Positions 18,451-27,047 of a DNA stretch of 64,000 nucleotides are shown here, in pieces. Under the pieces are notes generated by a model. The model was not told where the DNA came from. It saw only the letters and a list, made by a program, of their open reading frames with translations, and did no database searches. The stretch is taken from NCBI GenBank assembly GCA_012838665.1, contig DUOX01000019.1:40109-104108 (forward strand), written 5' to 3'. The position numbers were made by a program, and so were the translations under genes. Positions within the stretch are counted from its first letter, which is position 1. Each line of letters begins with the position of its first letter. Source of the stretch: Clostridiales bacterium. GTDB lineage: Bacteria; Bacillota; Clostridia; Oscillospirales; Oscillospiraceae.

Positions 18451-18837
18451 ATGAATTTAAAAAGGCTCAATAAGATAATAATTGCAGTTTTAACGGTGGC
18501 AATTATGTGCCTGACACTTACGGGATGCGCCCCTGGAACCGCTGGTGAAGGTGGCGGAACCGCTTCCAGCCTGTCAGCTTTAATACCCCTGGTTGTGTTT
18601 TTTGCCATCTTCTATTTCTTCCTGATACGCCCCGAAAACAAAAAGAGGAAAAAGCTCCAGGAGATGAGGGACGAGCTGGCTGTTGGAGATGAGATTACGA
18701 CCATTGGGGGCATAGTGGGCAAAATTGTCCATATAAAAGACGAGATGATAACCATTGAGACAGGTGAAGACAGGGTCCGTGTTCAGTTAATGAAATGGGC
18801 AATCTCAACAAAGGGCAGGGACACTGCGCAAAAATAA
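18451..18837 (+). CDS. yajC: Preprotein translocase subunit YajC with N-terminal lipobox
   Basis: The 128-residue protein carries the YajC core: a membrane helix (LIPLVVFFAIFYFFLIRPE), a basic stretch, and the GDEITTIGGIVGKI domain in the cytoplasm. YajC accompanies SecDF in protein export. Unusually, the helix is preceded by about 45 extra residues that form a lipoprotein signal: basic residues, a hydrophobic run (IIAVLTVAIMCLTL) and the lipobox LTGC, then a glycine-rich linker. Typical YajC has no such part. ATG 18451 has AGGAGG eight bases upstream; a TTG three bases earlier is less well placed. secDF does not follow here. Confidence 0.9.
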   Translation: MNLKRLNKIIIAVLTVAIMCLTLTGCAPGTAGEGGGTASSLSALIPLVVFFAIFYFFLIRPENKKRKKLQEMRDELAVGDEITTIGGIVGKIVHIKDEMITIETGEDRVRVQLMKWAISTKGRDTAQK

Positions 18838-18859
18838 AAAAGCTGCATTAAGTTCCTTT

Positions 18860-18905
18860 CGCTGGAATAAGTATGTACAAACTTATTCCAGCGGGAGGTT
18901 TTTTT
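18860..18905 (+). promoter_or_regulatory. Hairpin abutting the RBS of the next gene
   Basis: A perfect 12-bp stem (CGCTGGAATAAG, 18860-18871, with 18882-18893) is followed at once by GGGAGG and seven T, then ATG 18906. The U-tract after the stem is interrupted by the Shine-Dalgarno, so this is not a standard terminator; it could end yajC transcripts weakly or modulate translation. Confidence 0.5.
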
Positions 18906-19331
18906 ATGATAAAAACAGAGGAGGAACGGGTGTCCTATTCCGGTTTGCTAATCAGCAGCGCCATGGGCGGCGCCGTGGGAACAGTCCTGTCAATCATCCT
19001 GCTTTTTGTGTTTGCCTTCCTCATCTCGGAGGGGAAACTCCCCGAGAGCCTGAGCGAACCGTTAGTAGTGGCAGCCGCTTTTGTGGGCGCCACTGCCAGC
19101 GGGGTGGCATCCGCGAAAAGGCAGGGGAGGGGAGTGGTGGTTTCGGGAATCTGTGGCGGCATTGCCTACATGATTATAATCTTGCTGGTCACGGCACTGG
19201 GAGGAAGCGGGGGCGTTTTCGGACCTATGACTCTTAAACTGGTCATATGTGCGGTTGCGGGCGGAGCCTTCGGCGGCACCCTCTGCTCAGGTGGCAAGAA
19301 GAAAAAACGGCGCCGCCGCAGAAAACGATAA
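18906..19331 (+). CDS. TIGR04086/YrzE-type small membrane protein
   Basis: The 141-residue protein has four predicted membrane helices (about 14-43, 55-75, 85-105, 112-130) with many small residues, and ends in a strongly basic tail of about a dozen Lys/Arg. This matches the TIGR04086 family, which in Clostridia often lies downstream of yajC and upstream of the SCIFF ranthipeptide genes; those are absent here. Function is unknown. I chose ATG 18906 with GGGAGG upstream; the ATG at 18873 lies inside the hairpin stem and has no RBS. Confidence 0.75.
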   Translation: MIKTEEERVSYSGLLISSAMGGAVGTVLSIILLFVFAFLISEGKLPESLSEPLVVAAAFVGATASGVASAKRQGRGVVVSGICGGIAYMIIILLVTALGGSGGVFGPMTLKLVICAVAGGAFGGTLCSGGKKKKRRRRRKR

Positions 19332-19430
19332 TACTAAATGTAATCAGACAGCCTAGTTTACATAATTGAGTTTTGATTACCTATATGTAGTATTTGGCGG
19401 CGGGGAAAGGCACAAAATATTGAAAATTTT

Positions 19431-19460
19431 TGCGGCATTTCATGCGCCGCAGCATTTTTT
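19431..19460 (+). terminator. Terminator after the yajC region
   Basis: TGCGGC (19431-19436) pairs with GCCGCA (19446-19451), followed by GCATTTTTT. The rest of 19332-19639 is AT-rich and holds the two promoters listed next; I see no gene in it. Confidence 0.65.
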
Positions 19461-19538
19461 GTTTACGTGGTTTACATAATATAGTTAACATAATATGTCG
19501 TCATAATTCACAAAAATGAACTTATTTTGTCAAATCAC

Positions 19539-19567
19539 TTGATTACTGGCGGAATTTGTATTATATT
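19539..19567 (+). promoter_or_regulatory. Possible SigA promoter upstream of spoIIM
   Basis: TTGATT (19539-19544) and TATATT (19562-19567) are spaced by 17 bases. It could drive xerD in growing cells by reading through spoIIM. Confidence 0.45.
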
Positions 19568-19586
19568 GTGCTCACCCGTGTATTAT

Positions 19587-19616
19587 GTAAATTGTATTAT
19601 TATCCCCTCATACAAC
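19587..19616 (+). promoter_or_regulatory. SigE-type promoter of spoIIM
   Basis: GTAAATT (19587-19593) and CATACAAC (19609-19616) with 15 bases between match the SigE consensus at 6 of 7 and 7 of 8 positions. spoIIM is SigE-dependent in Bacillus subtilis. Confidence 0.55.
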
Positions 19617-19639
19617 ATAGGCTGTATGGGGTGATAAGA

Positions 19640-20245
19640 ATGAAAAAAATCTCTTTTTCAAGGCTGGTTAAAAGGTCCGGGAAAGGGCCAGTTATTGAGG
19701 GCGGTTATAGTGTGCTTATATTTCTCGCTGTCTGCTTTCTTGCCGGTGCCTTAGCCGGGGCGTTTTTAAGCCTCTTCATATCAGTGGATTCCATTTCTGG
19801 ACTGGTTGCGTCCTATATTGAATCTCCTGGGCAATCCGTGAGTTTTCTTCGGGTTTTTTGGGATTGTGCAAAATTCCATCTTTGCGTACTTTTTTTGGCC
19901 GGTTCTGTGTTCGGTGTAGTCATAATACCCGTCATCGTTTTTTTACGCGCCTACCTGTTGAGTTGTACTGCTGCTGCGATAATGGCAGTGTACCCCGATG
20001 TCGGATGGGTCCTGTCTATTGTGATTCTCGGTTTGCCGGCCCTTGTTTCGATGCCCTGTCTTTTTATCTTGTCCAGAGATGCTTTTTTAGCCTCGGGCAG
20101 ACTTCTCACCTTGTCCGTGGGAGAGTACAGGCCCTGGTTGGGAATTCCCATATTTAAGCATGGGCTTGTCTGCATTGTTCTTTTAATTTTGATTTCTCTG
20201 GTGGAAAAGCTGTTAATTCCGGCCGTTGTCGGCCTGATAATATAG
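19640..20245 (+). CDS. spoIIM: Stage II sporulation protein M
   Basis: The 201-residue membrane protein belongs to the SpoIIM/DUF95 family. After a short basic N-terminus it has five or six hydrophobic helices, with the family-like stretch FRAYLLS-type (here FLRAYLLSCTAA) in the middle. SpoIIM works with SpoIID and SpoIIP at the septal membrane during engulfment. ATG 19640 is chosen for the GGGGTG site upstream and the basic MKKISFSRLVKRS start; upstream in-frame codons lie within the promoter. In B. subtilis spoIIM also lies immediately before xerD (ripX), as here, so synteny supports the call. A short inverted repeat (CATACA...TGTATG) overlaps its RBS region. Confidence 0.85.
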   Translation: MKKISFSRLVKRSGKGPVIEGGYSVLIFLAVCFLAGALAGAFLSLFISVDSISGLVASYIESPGQSVSFLRVFWDCAKFHLCVLFLAGSVFGVVIIPVIVFLRAYLLSCTAAAIMAVYPDVGWVLSIVILGLPALVSMPCLFILSRDAFLASGRLLTLSVGEYRPWLGIPIFKHGLVCIVLLILISLVEKLLIPAVVGLII

Positions 20246-20288
20246 TCTGCTGCCTGAACTGGAAAAAAATTATGAAAGGGGTTTTGAA

Positions 20289-21179
20289 ATGCAGAATTCC
20301 GTATGTTATGAAAAATTTGAAAATTATCTAACAAACGTGAAGAAAGCTTCAAAAAACACCCTCAGCTCATATCTCAGAGACATAAGGCAGCTTGGCGGCT
20401 ATCTTGAACGCTATACCGACAGCGACTATGCGGATGTGGACGAATCGGAGCTGGAAGCGTATGTTAACTGGCTCAGAAAAAATGGCAAGTCCGTGGCCAC
20501 TGTTTCCCGGAGCATTGCCTCTATAAAGAGCTTTTACGGCTTTTTAGCAAGCGAGGGAATTATTGACAAGAATCCCAGTGTCAAGCTGGTGCCCGACAAG
20601 ACCACCCAAAAGCTGCCACAAATCCTTACCAGCAAAGAGGTTGAGCTTTTGCTGGAACAGCCGGAATGCGTGGACATGAAGGGCTATCGTGACCGGGCTA
20701 TGCTGGAGCTGCTGTATGCAACCGGAATTAGGGTCAGCGAGCTTATATCTCTGGATGTCTCTGACGTCAACATTTCCGCCGGAATAATCCGTTGCCGCAG
20801 CAGGGGTAAGGAGCGCGCAATTCCCCTTTATCCCGCGGCTATCCGGGCCCTGTCCGAATATATTGAGTTTATCCGTCCTCAGATGATTTCCACTCCTGAG
20901 GAGAAATCCCTTTTCGTCAACGTAAGCGGAGAGCGCATGTCGCGTCAGGGCTTCTGGAAGATTATCAAGTCATACCAGACCAAGGCGGGTATAGAAAAAA
21001 CCATAACCCCCCATACACTGCGCCATTCCTTTGCCGCCCACCTATTGGAAAACGGCGCTGACCTGCGCTCTATCCAGGAGATGCTGGGCCATGCGGATAT
21101 TTCTTCCACCCAGATATATTCCCAGCTGGTGAAAAAGCAGTTAAAGGATGTTTACAATAAAGCCCACCCCAGAGCCTGA
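20289..21179 (+). CDS. xerD: Tyrosine recombinase XerD
   Basis: The 296-residue protein has the XerC/D layout: a SAM-like core-binding domain (1-95) and a catalytic domain. Catalytic residues are visible: Arg in TGIRVSEL, Lys in RGKERAIP, His and Arg in PHTLRHSFA, His in LGHADISS and the nucleophile Tyr in TQIYS. XerD with XerC resolves chromosome dimers at dif. Length, absence of nearby mobile genes and the spoIIM-xerD order seen in Bacillus argue for the housekeeping enzyme and not a phage integrase. It is 43 bases downstream of spoIIM. A second family member lies at 51761-52765. Confidence 0.9.
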   Translation: MQNSVCYEKFENYLTNVKKASKNTLSSYLRDIRQLGGYLERYTDSDYADVDESELEAYVNWLRKNGKSVATVSRSIASIKSFYGFLASEGIIDKNPSVKLVPDKTTQKLPQILTSKEVELLLEQPECVDMKGYRDRAMLELLYATGIRVSELISLDVSDVNISAGIIRCRSRGKERAIPLYPAAIRALSEYIEFIRPQMISTPEEKSLFVNVSGERMSRQGFWKIIKSYQTKAGIEKTITPHTLRHSFAAHLLENGADLRSIQEMLGHADISSTQIYSQLVKKQLKDVYNKAHPRA

Positions 21180-21783
21180 TACTTTGAGGTAAAAAATGAG
21201 TGTTTTCGCCCATACAGTTATAAGAACAAACCTGATCTTCAAAGGGATGTCTCTAAGAAAACCGGTTTTTTCATATTCTGGGAACTGTATTTCCGAAAAT
21301 TCTGGCGGTATGTCTCCATTAACCTTATATATTTATAGTCACATTGCCAATATTGTTATTTTTACTTTGCTTTTAGCGGTTATATGGGAGAGATTTTGGG
21401 CGAAAACTTTTCGGACCTTATCCCCGGCATAAGGTTTTTACGCAACGCTTCCGGCCCATATACCTCAATAGCTGTAAATACCTATCCTTATTTTATCCAT
21501 ATTACTTTAGGCCCTATAAAGATGGGGGCAACGTACATATTCAGGAATTTCGCCCGGGAGGAGCATGCCAGACTATCGGATATTTTTTCGCGGGCCATGT
21601 CAAATCGGATTTTCGGAATTGCAAAAAGGTGAGCAAAACAAAGCTGACACCGCTGGAATTGCGGCGTCAGCTTTCGATTTATTCTCCTGTATGAGGAGAC
21701 TTTTTGGTATGCGCGCCAATTCGGGGCGATTTACGTGACTTCGCCGGGCAGACATGTTGTTATGAGAACCGTATTTTTATTGC
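21180..21783. other. Gene-poor stretch after xerD
   Basis: About 600 bases with only short open frames (78 and 82 codons, plus strand, 21196-21632) that show no recognisable domain, no good RBS and overlap each other. The only structure I see is a 13-bp imperfect inverted repeat at 21641-21673 (AAGCTGACACCGC with its partner), a possible terminator or remnant. Confidence 0.4.
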
Positions 21784-22489
21784 CTACGAATAGGCGCTGG
21801 AGTAATGGTTGTCAAGAGAAAGGCCATTAATTCTCGTTTCCCCTTGGCGCTTAAGCTCGATTCTGCGCAGCCGCTCTTCTTCGGGGGCCAGAATTGCGCA
21901 GGCCTCCCCGAAAAGAAGCGGCTGGTTCGGTCGGAAGGTGTTGTCGCGGAATCCGACGGGGAGCTTCCTTTCAAGGATCCCTCGAACGGCTTCGGCGTAT
22001 GGGGCGTCCGGCTCCAAATCTACGAATGGCGAGAGCTTGAGCAACGCTTCCACACCGATTATGCGGTAACCATAATCTTTCAACAGCGCCAGCTGTTTTG
22101 TAAGCGCGTCGCAATAGGAGTCTTCCGGCTCATGTTATAGCCGTCTTTTCTGGAATATGATTTGCCCGTTGAGCGCATCCGGGTCGGCTTCAAGCGCGGC
22201 CCGGAGACCGGCGAGCATCTTCTCGCATTCTTCACCCTGGCTGCCGGGCTGCGGCATCCAGTCCCCGCTCTTTGGCGTATTCAAAAATGAGGCCGGCGTC
22301 AGCTTCTCTGATTGTGCGGTAATCGCTTAGATATCTGCTGTGGGCTGCCGGCGGCTTTTTATCGTCTGAGCCGAAATGCAGCCCGCAAACCAAGCTGCCG
22401 GCGTCCGAGAATTCTCGAATGGCCGCGAAAGCCATTCGGTATTTTATCGATTGTTCGACGTATTTGTCGTCTTTTTCATTTAAAAATGT
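21784..22489 (-). pseudogene. Decayed exported SLH-domain protein, deacetylase-like
   Basis: Reading leftward, three consecutive coding segments can be joined. The first (ending at 22232) includes CGLHFGSDDKKPPAAHSRYL; a frameshift near 22240 leads to EECEKMLAGLRAALEADPDALNGQ; an in-frame TAA at 22135-22137 then interrupts it before EPEDSYCDALTKQLALLKDYGY. The last part (about residues 15-65 of the 99-codon piece) is an SLH-type repeat: PFVDLEPDAPYAEAVRG...GFRDNTFRPNQPL. The LLKDYGYR segment resembles polysaccharide deacetylases with SLH tails in Clostridia, but the family is not certain. There is no start codon with an RBS at its upstream end. This looks like a dead gene fragment in a decaying region between xerD and ruvC. 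Confidence 0.6.
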
Positions 22490-22610
22490 TTACGACTAAA
22501 AAGCCTGTCCTCTAATAATAACCTCAAAAAGAAATTTTTTCAAGGTCCATTTCCGCCAGTTTTTAGGTGTTTCAGGAAGGCCCGGGGGCCGGTACGATTA
22601 TAAAATCTGA

Positions 22611-22639
22611 TTGCCTATGCTGCGGTTGTGTGTTACACT
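22611..22639 (+). promoter_or_regulatory. Possible promoter of ruvCAB
   Basis: TTGCCT (22611-22616) and TACACT (22634-22639) are spaced by 17 bases, 38 bases before the ruvC start. No LexA-type box is visible next to it. Confidence 0.4.
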
Positions 22640-22677
22640 GTAGAATGGTTTAAATGAATTTGCGTCAGGAGATAGAT

Positions 22678-23193
22678 ATGCGAGTGTTGGGCATAGACCC
22701 GGGAATTGCTATGGTTGGCTTTGGGGTAATAGAGTCGGACAGACATAACCAGAGCATGATTTCCTGCGGCGTAATAACCACTCCTGCCGGACTTAGCCTT
22801 TCAAACCGGCTTCACCTTATTTATGAAGACGTTAGGGAACTTATTTCCACCTTTAACCCCGATGCCATGGCAGTGGAAGAAATATTTTTTAATACCAATA
22901 CCACAACCGGTATTTCCGTTGCCCACGGCAGAGGAGTGATTCTTCTGGCGGGGTATAAGGCGGGCGTGCCAATTTTTGAGTATACCCCCCTTCAGGTAAA
23001 GCAGGCCGTGGTAGGCTACGGGCTGGCCGAAAAAAACCAGGTTATTGACATGGTTCGCCGCATGCTACGCCTGAAGGCTCCCCTAAAACCTGACGACGCA
23101 GCCGACGCCCTAGCCATTGCCCTTTGTCATGCCCGAAGCTCTACCTCGCTACTTAATTTAAAAGGAGGTAACGGCGCATGTTCTACCATATAG
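22678..23193 (+). CDS. ruvC: Holliday junction endonuclease RuvC
   Basis: The 171-residue nuclease resolves Holliday junctions with RuvAB. Acidic metal-binding residues are visible: D7 in GIDPG, E67 in AVEEIFF and the pair in KPDDAADALA. ATG 22678 is preceded by AGGAG; an in-frame ATG at 22654 lacks an RBS and adds eight residues absent from the family. Its 3' end overlaps ruvA by 16 bases, so translation is coupled. Confidence 0.97.
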   Translation: MRVLGIDPGIAMVGFGVIESDRHNQSMISCGVITTPAGLSLSNRLHLIYEDVRELISTFNPDAMAVEEIFFNTNTTTGISVAHGRGVILLAGYKAGVPIFEYTPLQVKQAVVGYGLAEKNQVIDMVRRMLRLKAPLKPDDAADALAIALCHARSSTSLLNLKGGNGACSTI

Positions 23194-23783
23194 AAGGAAC
23201 AGTTACCGATCTTGAGGCCAATCTGGCGGTGATTGACTGTTCAGGTGTGGGGTATAAGATTAATACCACCACCACAACCCTGTCCCGCCTGAAGATAGGG
23301 GAGAGGGCTAAGCTTTATACATACTGTTACATTAGAGAAGACTCTTTTGACCTGTACGGCTTTTACAGCCTGAGTGAGAAACGCTTCTTTGAATTGTTGA
23401 TTAACGTATCAGGAGTCGGCCCAAAGGCCGGTTTGTCCTTGCTGTCAACGGGCACCCCGGAGTCTCTGGCGATGGCCATTGTAGAGGAGAACGAAAAAGC
23501 TCTTACCGTAGCTCCCGGAATAGGGAAAAAGACTGCCCAGCGTGTGATTTTGGAGCTGAAGGACAAGATTTCCGAAGAGATTAGCGGAAACGTTTTTGAT
23601 ACTGCAGCCGCGGGCCCGGGGGCCGTATCCGGCTCCAGAGGCAAACTGGGGGATGCCGCTGCCGCATTGGCTGTACTGGGCTATGATAATTCCGAAATCG
23701 CATCTGCCCTGAAGGATATTGACATGGAAAGCCTGAGTCTGGAGGAAATTATCCGGCAGGCTCTGCGGAAAATGATTAAATAG
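23178..23783 (+). CDS. ruvA: Holliday junction DNA helicase subunit RuvA
   Basis: The 201-residue protein has the RuvA OB fold (1-63, MFYHIEGTVTDLE), tandem helix-hairpin-helix motifs (INVSGVGPKAGLSLL and VAPGIGKKTAQRVILELKDK in split form) and the C-terminal domain III that regulates RuvB. It binds four-way junctions and loads RuvB. AAAGGAGG precedes ATG 23178 inside the ruvC end. Confidence 0.97.
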   Translation: MFYHIEGTVTDLEANLAVIDCSGVGYKINTTTTTLSRLKIGERAKLYTYCYIREDSFDLYGFYSLSEKRFFELLINVSGVGPKAGLSLLSTGTPESLAMAIVEENEKALTVAPGIGKKTAQRVILELKDKISEEISGNVFDTAAAGPGAVSGSRGKLGDAAAALAVLGYDNSEIASALKDIDMESLSLEEIIRQALRKMIK

Positions 23784-23829
23784 CGCAGCCAGTGCAAATT
23801 ACTATTGATTATTTAGAGGGGGGATACCT

Positions 23830-24867
23830 TTGAGCATTAGCTTTTCCGGCGCGCCTGAAGATAATATTACTACGTCCAGAATACTGCCGGAGGACAACGC
23901 CGAGGGCTCTCTGCGCCCCCGCACATTATCTGAATATATAGGTCAGGAAAAGGTAAAGGAAAACCTTAGAGTATTTATTGAGGCGGCAAAGCTTCGGGAA
24001 GAGGCTCTTGACCATGTGCTGCTCCACGGCCCCCCGGGCTTGGGCAAGACAACTCTGGCCGCCGTCATTGCCAACGAAATGGGCGTAAATATGCGCATTA
24101 CCAGCGGTCCCGCCATAGAAAAGGCCGGGGATTTAGCTGCGCTGCTCACAAATTTGCAGGAAAACGATATATTGTTTGTAGATGAAATTCACCGGCTTAA
24201 CCGTGCGGTGGAGGAGGTATTGTATCCGGCAATGGAGGATTACGCCATCGACATAATTATCGGCAAAGGCCCCTCGGCCAACTCCATTCGCCTTGACCTG
24301 CCCAAGTTTACCCTGATTGGAGCCACTACCCGTTCGGGGCAGCTTACTGCGCCTTTAAGGGACAGATTTGGCGTTGTTCTCCGCCTTGAGCTGTATACAA
24401 CGGAGGAACTGCAGCAGATAGTTACCCGCAGCGCCGGCATACTTGGTATCGAGATTGACAGGGAAGGGGCCTGGGAAATAGCATCCCGCTCCCGGGGCAC
24501 ACCTCGCATTGCCAACCGGATGTTGAGGAGAGTGCGGGATTTTGCCCAGGTGCGTGCCGACGGCGTGATTACCCGTGAGGTTGCCGACTATGCCCTCACG
24601 ACTTTGGAAGTGGACCACATGGGGCTTGATGCTCTTGACAGGGGCATGCTGCGGAGCATAATCGAATATTATAACGGCGGGCCTGTTGGGTTAGAGACCC
24701 TGGCCGCCACAATGAACGAAGAGTCAATTACTCTTGAGGACGTATATGAGCCCTACCTTATCCAGCAGGGTTTTTTGACCAGGACCCCCCGGGGCCGCTG
24801 CGTTACCCGCCGGGCTTACGAACATCTGGGTTTGGATTACCTGGGACAGCAACAACTGGAACTTTAA
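23830..24867 (+). CDS. ruvB: Holliday junction branch-migration ATPase RuvB
   Basis: The 345-residue AAA+ motor has Walker [13 protein letters not shown], Walker B FVDEIHRL, sensor GATTRSG and the winged-helix C-terminal domain with RTPRGR. Translation starts at TTG 23830, seven bases after a purine-rich AGAGGGGGGA site; the ISFSGAPED start has normal family spacing to [11 protein letters not shown]. It completes the ruvCAB operon. Confidence 0.97.
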   Translation: MSISFSGAPEDNITTSRILPEDNAEGSLRPRTLSEYIGQEKVKENLRVFIEAAKLREEALDHVLLHGPPGLGKTTLAAVIANEMGVNMRITSGPAIEKAGDLAALLTNLQENDILFVDEIHRLNRAVEEVLYPAMEDYAIDIIIGKGPSANSIRLDLPKFTLIGATTRSGQLTAPLRDRFGVVLRLELYTTEELQQIVTRSAGILGIEIDREGAWEIASRSRGTPRIANRMLRRVRDFAQVRADGVITREVADYALTTLEVDHMGLDALDRGMLRSIIEYYNGGPVGLETLAATMNEESITLEDVYEPYLIQQGFLTRTPRGRCVTRRAYEHLGLDYLGQQQLEL

Positions 24868-24929
24868 AGCTTTTATCCGGCCCCGGAGAAGACATTATCT
24901 CCGCGGAGGGCAATTTATGGAGGGAATAT

Positions 24930-26297
24930 ATGGGTAAGTATTTTGGCACCGATGGAATACGGGGTGTTGTAAACGACGGTCTGGACGCCGAGATTTCTTT
25001 TAAGGTGGGCCAGGCCGCCGCAATGGTATTGTCGGAGAATAAAGGAGGCCGGCCCCTTTTTACCATCGGCAAGGACACGCGGATTTCAGGCGACATGCTT
25101 GAGGCGGCCCTCGTGGCGGGACTCTGCTCCGCCGGAGCGGATGTCATGCTGCTGGGCGTGGTTCCGACTCCCGCTGTAGCATTTATCACAATGGATGTAG
25201 GGGCCGACGCGGGAATTGTTATTTCCGCCTCACACAACCCTTACGAGCATAACGGCATAAAAATTTTCAATTCCGAGGGGTTTAAGCTCTCGGATGAGCT
25301 GGAGAGAAAGATTGAGGAGCTTATAGACGCGCCGGAACGTGTTATCCGCAGGAGCGATGGAGATATCGGGCGTGTTGTTAAGAAAAACAGCGACTTTTTG
25401 GAGAGGTACATAGACCATGTGGTCAGAGCCGCTGAAGGCGGCATGGGAAAAATGCGTGTCATGATAGACTGCTCCAACGGCGCGGCCTGCAAGACCGCAA
25501 AAAGCATTTTCAGCCGCTTTCCCCTGGAGCTTGAATTCATAAACGACAACCCGAACGGGATAAACATAAACGAAAAATGCGGCTCAACCCATCCGGAGCT
25601 GCTGGCCAAACTTGTTACAGCCGGAGGCTTTGACCTGGGGCTGGCTTTTGACGGAGACGCGGACAGGTGCATAGCCGTGGATGAAAAGGGCCAGATTGTG
25701 GACGGTGACAAGATTATGGCCATCTGCGGCGTTGCCATGAAGGACAGGGGCAAGCTGGCGAAAGACTGCATTGTGGCCACCGTCATGTCTAATCTGGGTT
25801 TCCACGAATACGCTGCCAACAGGGGTATCAAGCTCCGCTACACGCCGATAGGGGACAGGTACGTGCTTGAACAAATGCTTGAGTGCGGCTATAACCTAGG
25901 AGGGGAGCAGTCCGGGCACATCATTTTTCTAGACGATTCCACAACCGGTGACGGACAGCTTTCTGCGGTTAAGTTTTTGAGCGTGGTATCCCGGTCCGGC
26001 AGGAAAGTTTCCGAGCTGGCGGCTGAAATACCCACTTACCCTCAGATACTGAAAAACGTGCCGGTCAAGGGAGGCAACGAGATAAAAAATGCCATTATGG
26101 CGGATATAAGATTGAAAGAACTGATCGCCAGGGAAGAGGAAAGGCTGGGCGGCCGGGGAAGGATTTTAGTGCGCCCGTCTGGAACCGAGGCTCTTATAAG
26201 AGTTATGGTTGAAGCAGAGCACGAGGATACGGCAGTCGAATGTTCAGAAAATTTGTCAAAAATGATAAATTGTTACGCAGAAGAAAAATTTCTTTAA
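24930..26297 (+). CDS. glmM: Phosphoglucosamine mutase
   Basis: The 455-residue enzyme converts glucosamine-6-P to glucosamine-1-P for UDP-GlcNAc synthesis. The N-terminal GTDGIRG, the phosphoserine loop ISASHNP (Ser101), the metal site DGDADRC and the sugar-binding VRPSGTEALIRVM are all present. It begins 62 bases after ruvB with GGAGGG as RBS. glmS, the previous step of the pathway, is at the right edge of the window. Confidence 0.97.
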   Translation: MGKYFGTDGIRGVVNDGLDAEISFKVGQAAAMVLSENKGGRPLFTIGKDTRISGDMLEAALVAGLCSAGADVMLLGVVPTPAVAFITMDVGADAGIVISASHNPYEHNGIKIFNSEGFKLSDELERKIEELIDAPERVIRRSDGDIGRVVKKNSDFLERYIDHVVRAAEGGMGKMRVMIDCSNGAACKTAKSIFSRFPLELEFINDNPNGININEKCGSTHPELLAKLVTAGGFDLGLAFDGDADRCIAVDEKGQIVDGDKIMAICGVAMKDRGKLAKDCIVATVMSNLGFHEYAANRGIKLRYTPIGDRYVLEQMLECGYNLGGEQSGHIIFLDDSTTGDGQLSAVKFLSVVSRSGRKVSELAAEIPTYPQILKNVPVKGGNEIKNAIMADIRLKELIAREEERLGGRGRILVRPSGTEALIRVMVEAEHEDTAVECSENLSKMINCYAEEKFL

Positions 26298-26317
26298 AGA
26301 AATTTAACAAGATTCTC

Positions 26318-26346
26318 TTGACTTTATCGAATTTTGCCGTTATAAT
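26318..26346 (+). promoter_or_regulatory. Strong promoter of sigH
   Basis: TTGACT (26318-26323) and a perfect TATAAT (26341-26346) are spaced by 17 bases. The predicted start point is only about 20 bases from the sigH ATG. Confidence 0.7.
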
Positions 26347-26374
26347 TTAGCAAACTGGAAATTTGTTTAATATA

Positions 26375-26971
26375 ATGGGAAATTATTCTTCACTTAATGA
26401 TATTTGCCTGCAAAAACTTGCCGCCAGCGGGGACAGATTGGCGGAAGAACAATTAGCTATGCGTTATAGTAGGCTTGTCAAGATTTGCGCAAGGCCCTAT
26501 TTTCTTGCAGGCGGCGACAGTGAAGACCTGACCCAGGAGGGTATGCTTGGTCTGCTGTCGGCCATTCGCGAATTTGATAACGGGATAAGTACTTCATTCA
26601 AAGCCTTTGCAGAGTTATGTATTAAGCGGCGCCTTCTTACCGCAATAAAAAACGCATCACGAATGAAGCATACTCCCCTCAATGACGGTCTGTCATTGGA
26701 AGAAATCCTCTCAAATGAAGCTCAGACCCATGCGGCATTCTTACCGGAAGTATTCCGTCGTATCCCTGAGGAGCAGGTTCTGGCCAGAGAGAGCGTAAAA
26801 GAAATTATTCTCACCTATACACGGTTCTTATCGCAATTTGAAGCAGATATATTGAGCCTTTATCTGGATGGCCTTTCCTATAAGGAAATGGCCGAATATG
26901 TTGGCAGGTCTCAAAAGTCTGTCGATAATGCCATTCAACGCATAAGGCGTAAACTGGCCCGATGCCTTTAA
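26375..26971 (+). CDS. sigH: RNA polymerase sporulation sigma factor SigH
   Basis: The 198-residue product is a short sigma-70 factor with region 2 (RYSRLVKICARPYFLAGGDSEDLTQEGMLGLLSAI in pieces: ARPYFL, GGDSEDLTQEGM) and region 4 (LDGLSYKEMAEYVGRSQKSVDNAIQRIRRKL in pieces: SYKEMAEYVGRS). The ARPYFL-GGDSEDL combination is typical of SigH (Spo0H), which drives early sporulation genes. I choose ATG 26375; a TTG at 26363 in frame is also possible. Neither has a good Shine-Dalgarno, and the promoter implies a very short leader. It is separate from its usual B. subtilis neighbours (rpmG, secE, nusG). Confidence 0.87.
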   Translation: MGNYSSLNDICLQKLAASGDRLAEEQLAMRYSRLVKICARPYFLAGGDSEDLTQEGMLGLLSAIREFDNGISTSFKAFAELCIKRRLLTAIKNASRMKHTPLNDGLSLEEILSNEAQTHAAFLPEVFRRIPEEQVLARESVKEIILTYTRFLSQFEADILSLYLDGLSYKEMAEYVGRSQKSVDNAIQRIRRKLARCL

Positions 26972-27047
26972 CCTTGGCGATATCAGCATTAGCTGAACGC
27001 AATAGATGCCCAAATGGGTAAGATTTTAGCAAAAGAGAGGATTCAAA

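Noticed and set aside
19332..19639. Search for a SCIFF (six-cysteine) precursor and maturase after the TIGR04086 gene
   Set aside because: This is the usual place in Clostridia, but no short Cys-rich frame or radical-SAM gene is present.
21196..21632. Two overlapping short frames of 78 and 82 codons after xerD
   Set aside because: No domain, no convincing RBS, and they overlap in different frames; more likely non-coding or remnants.
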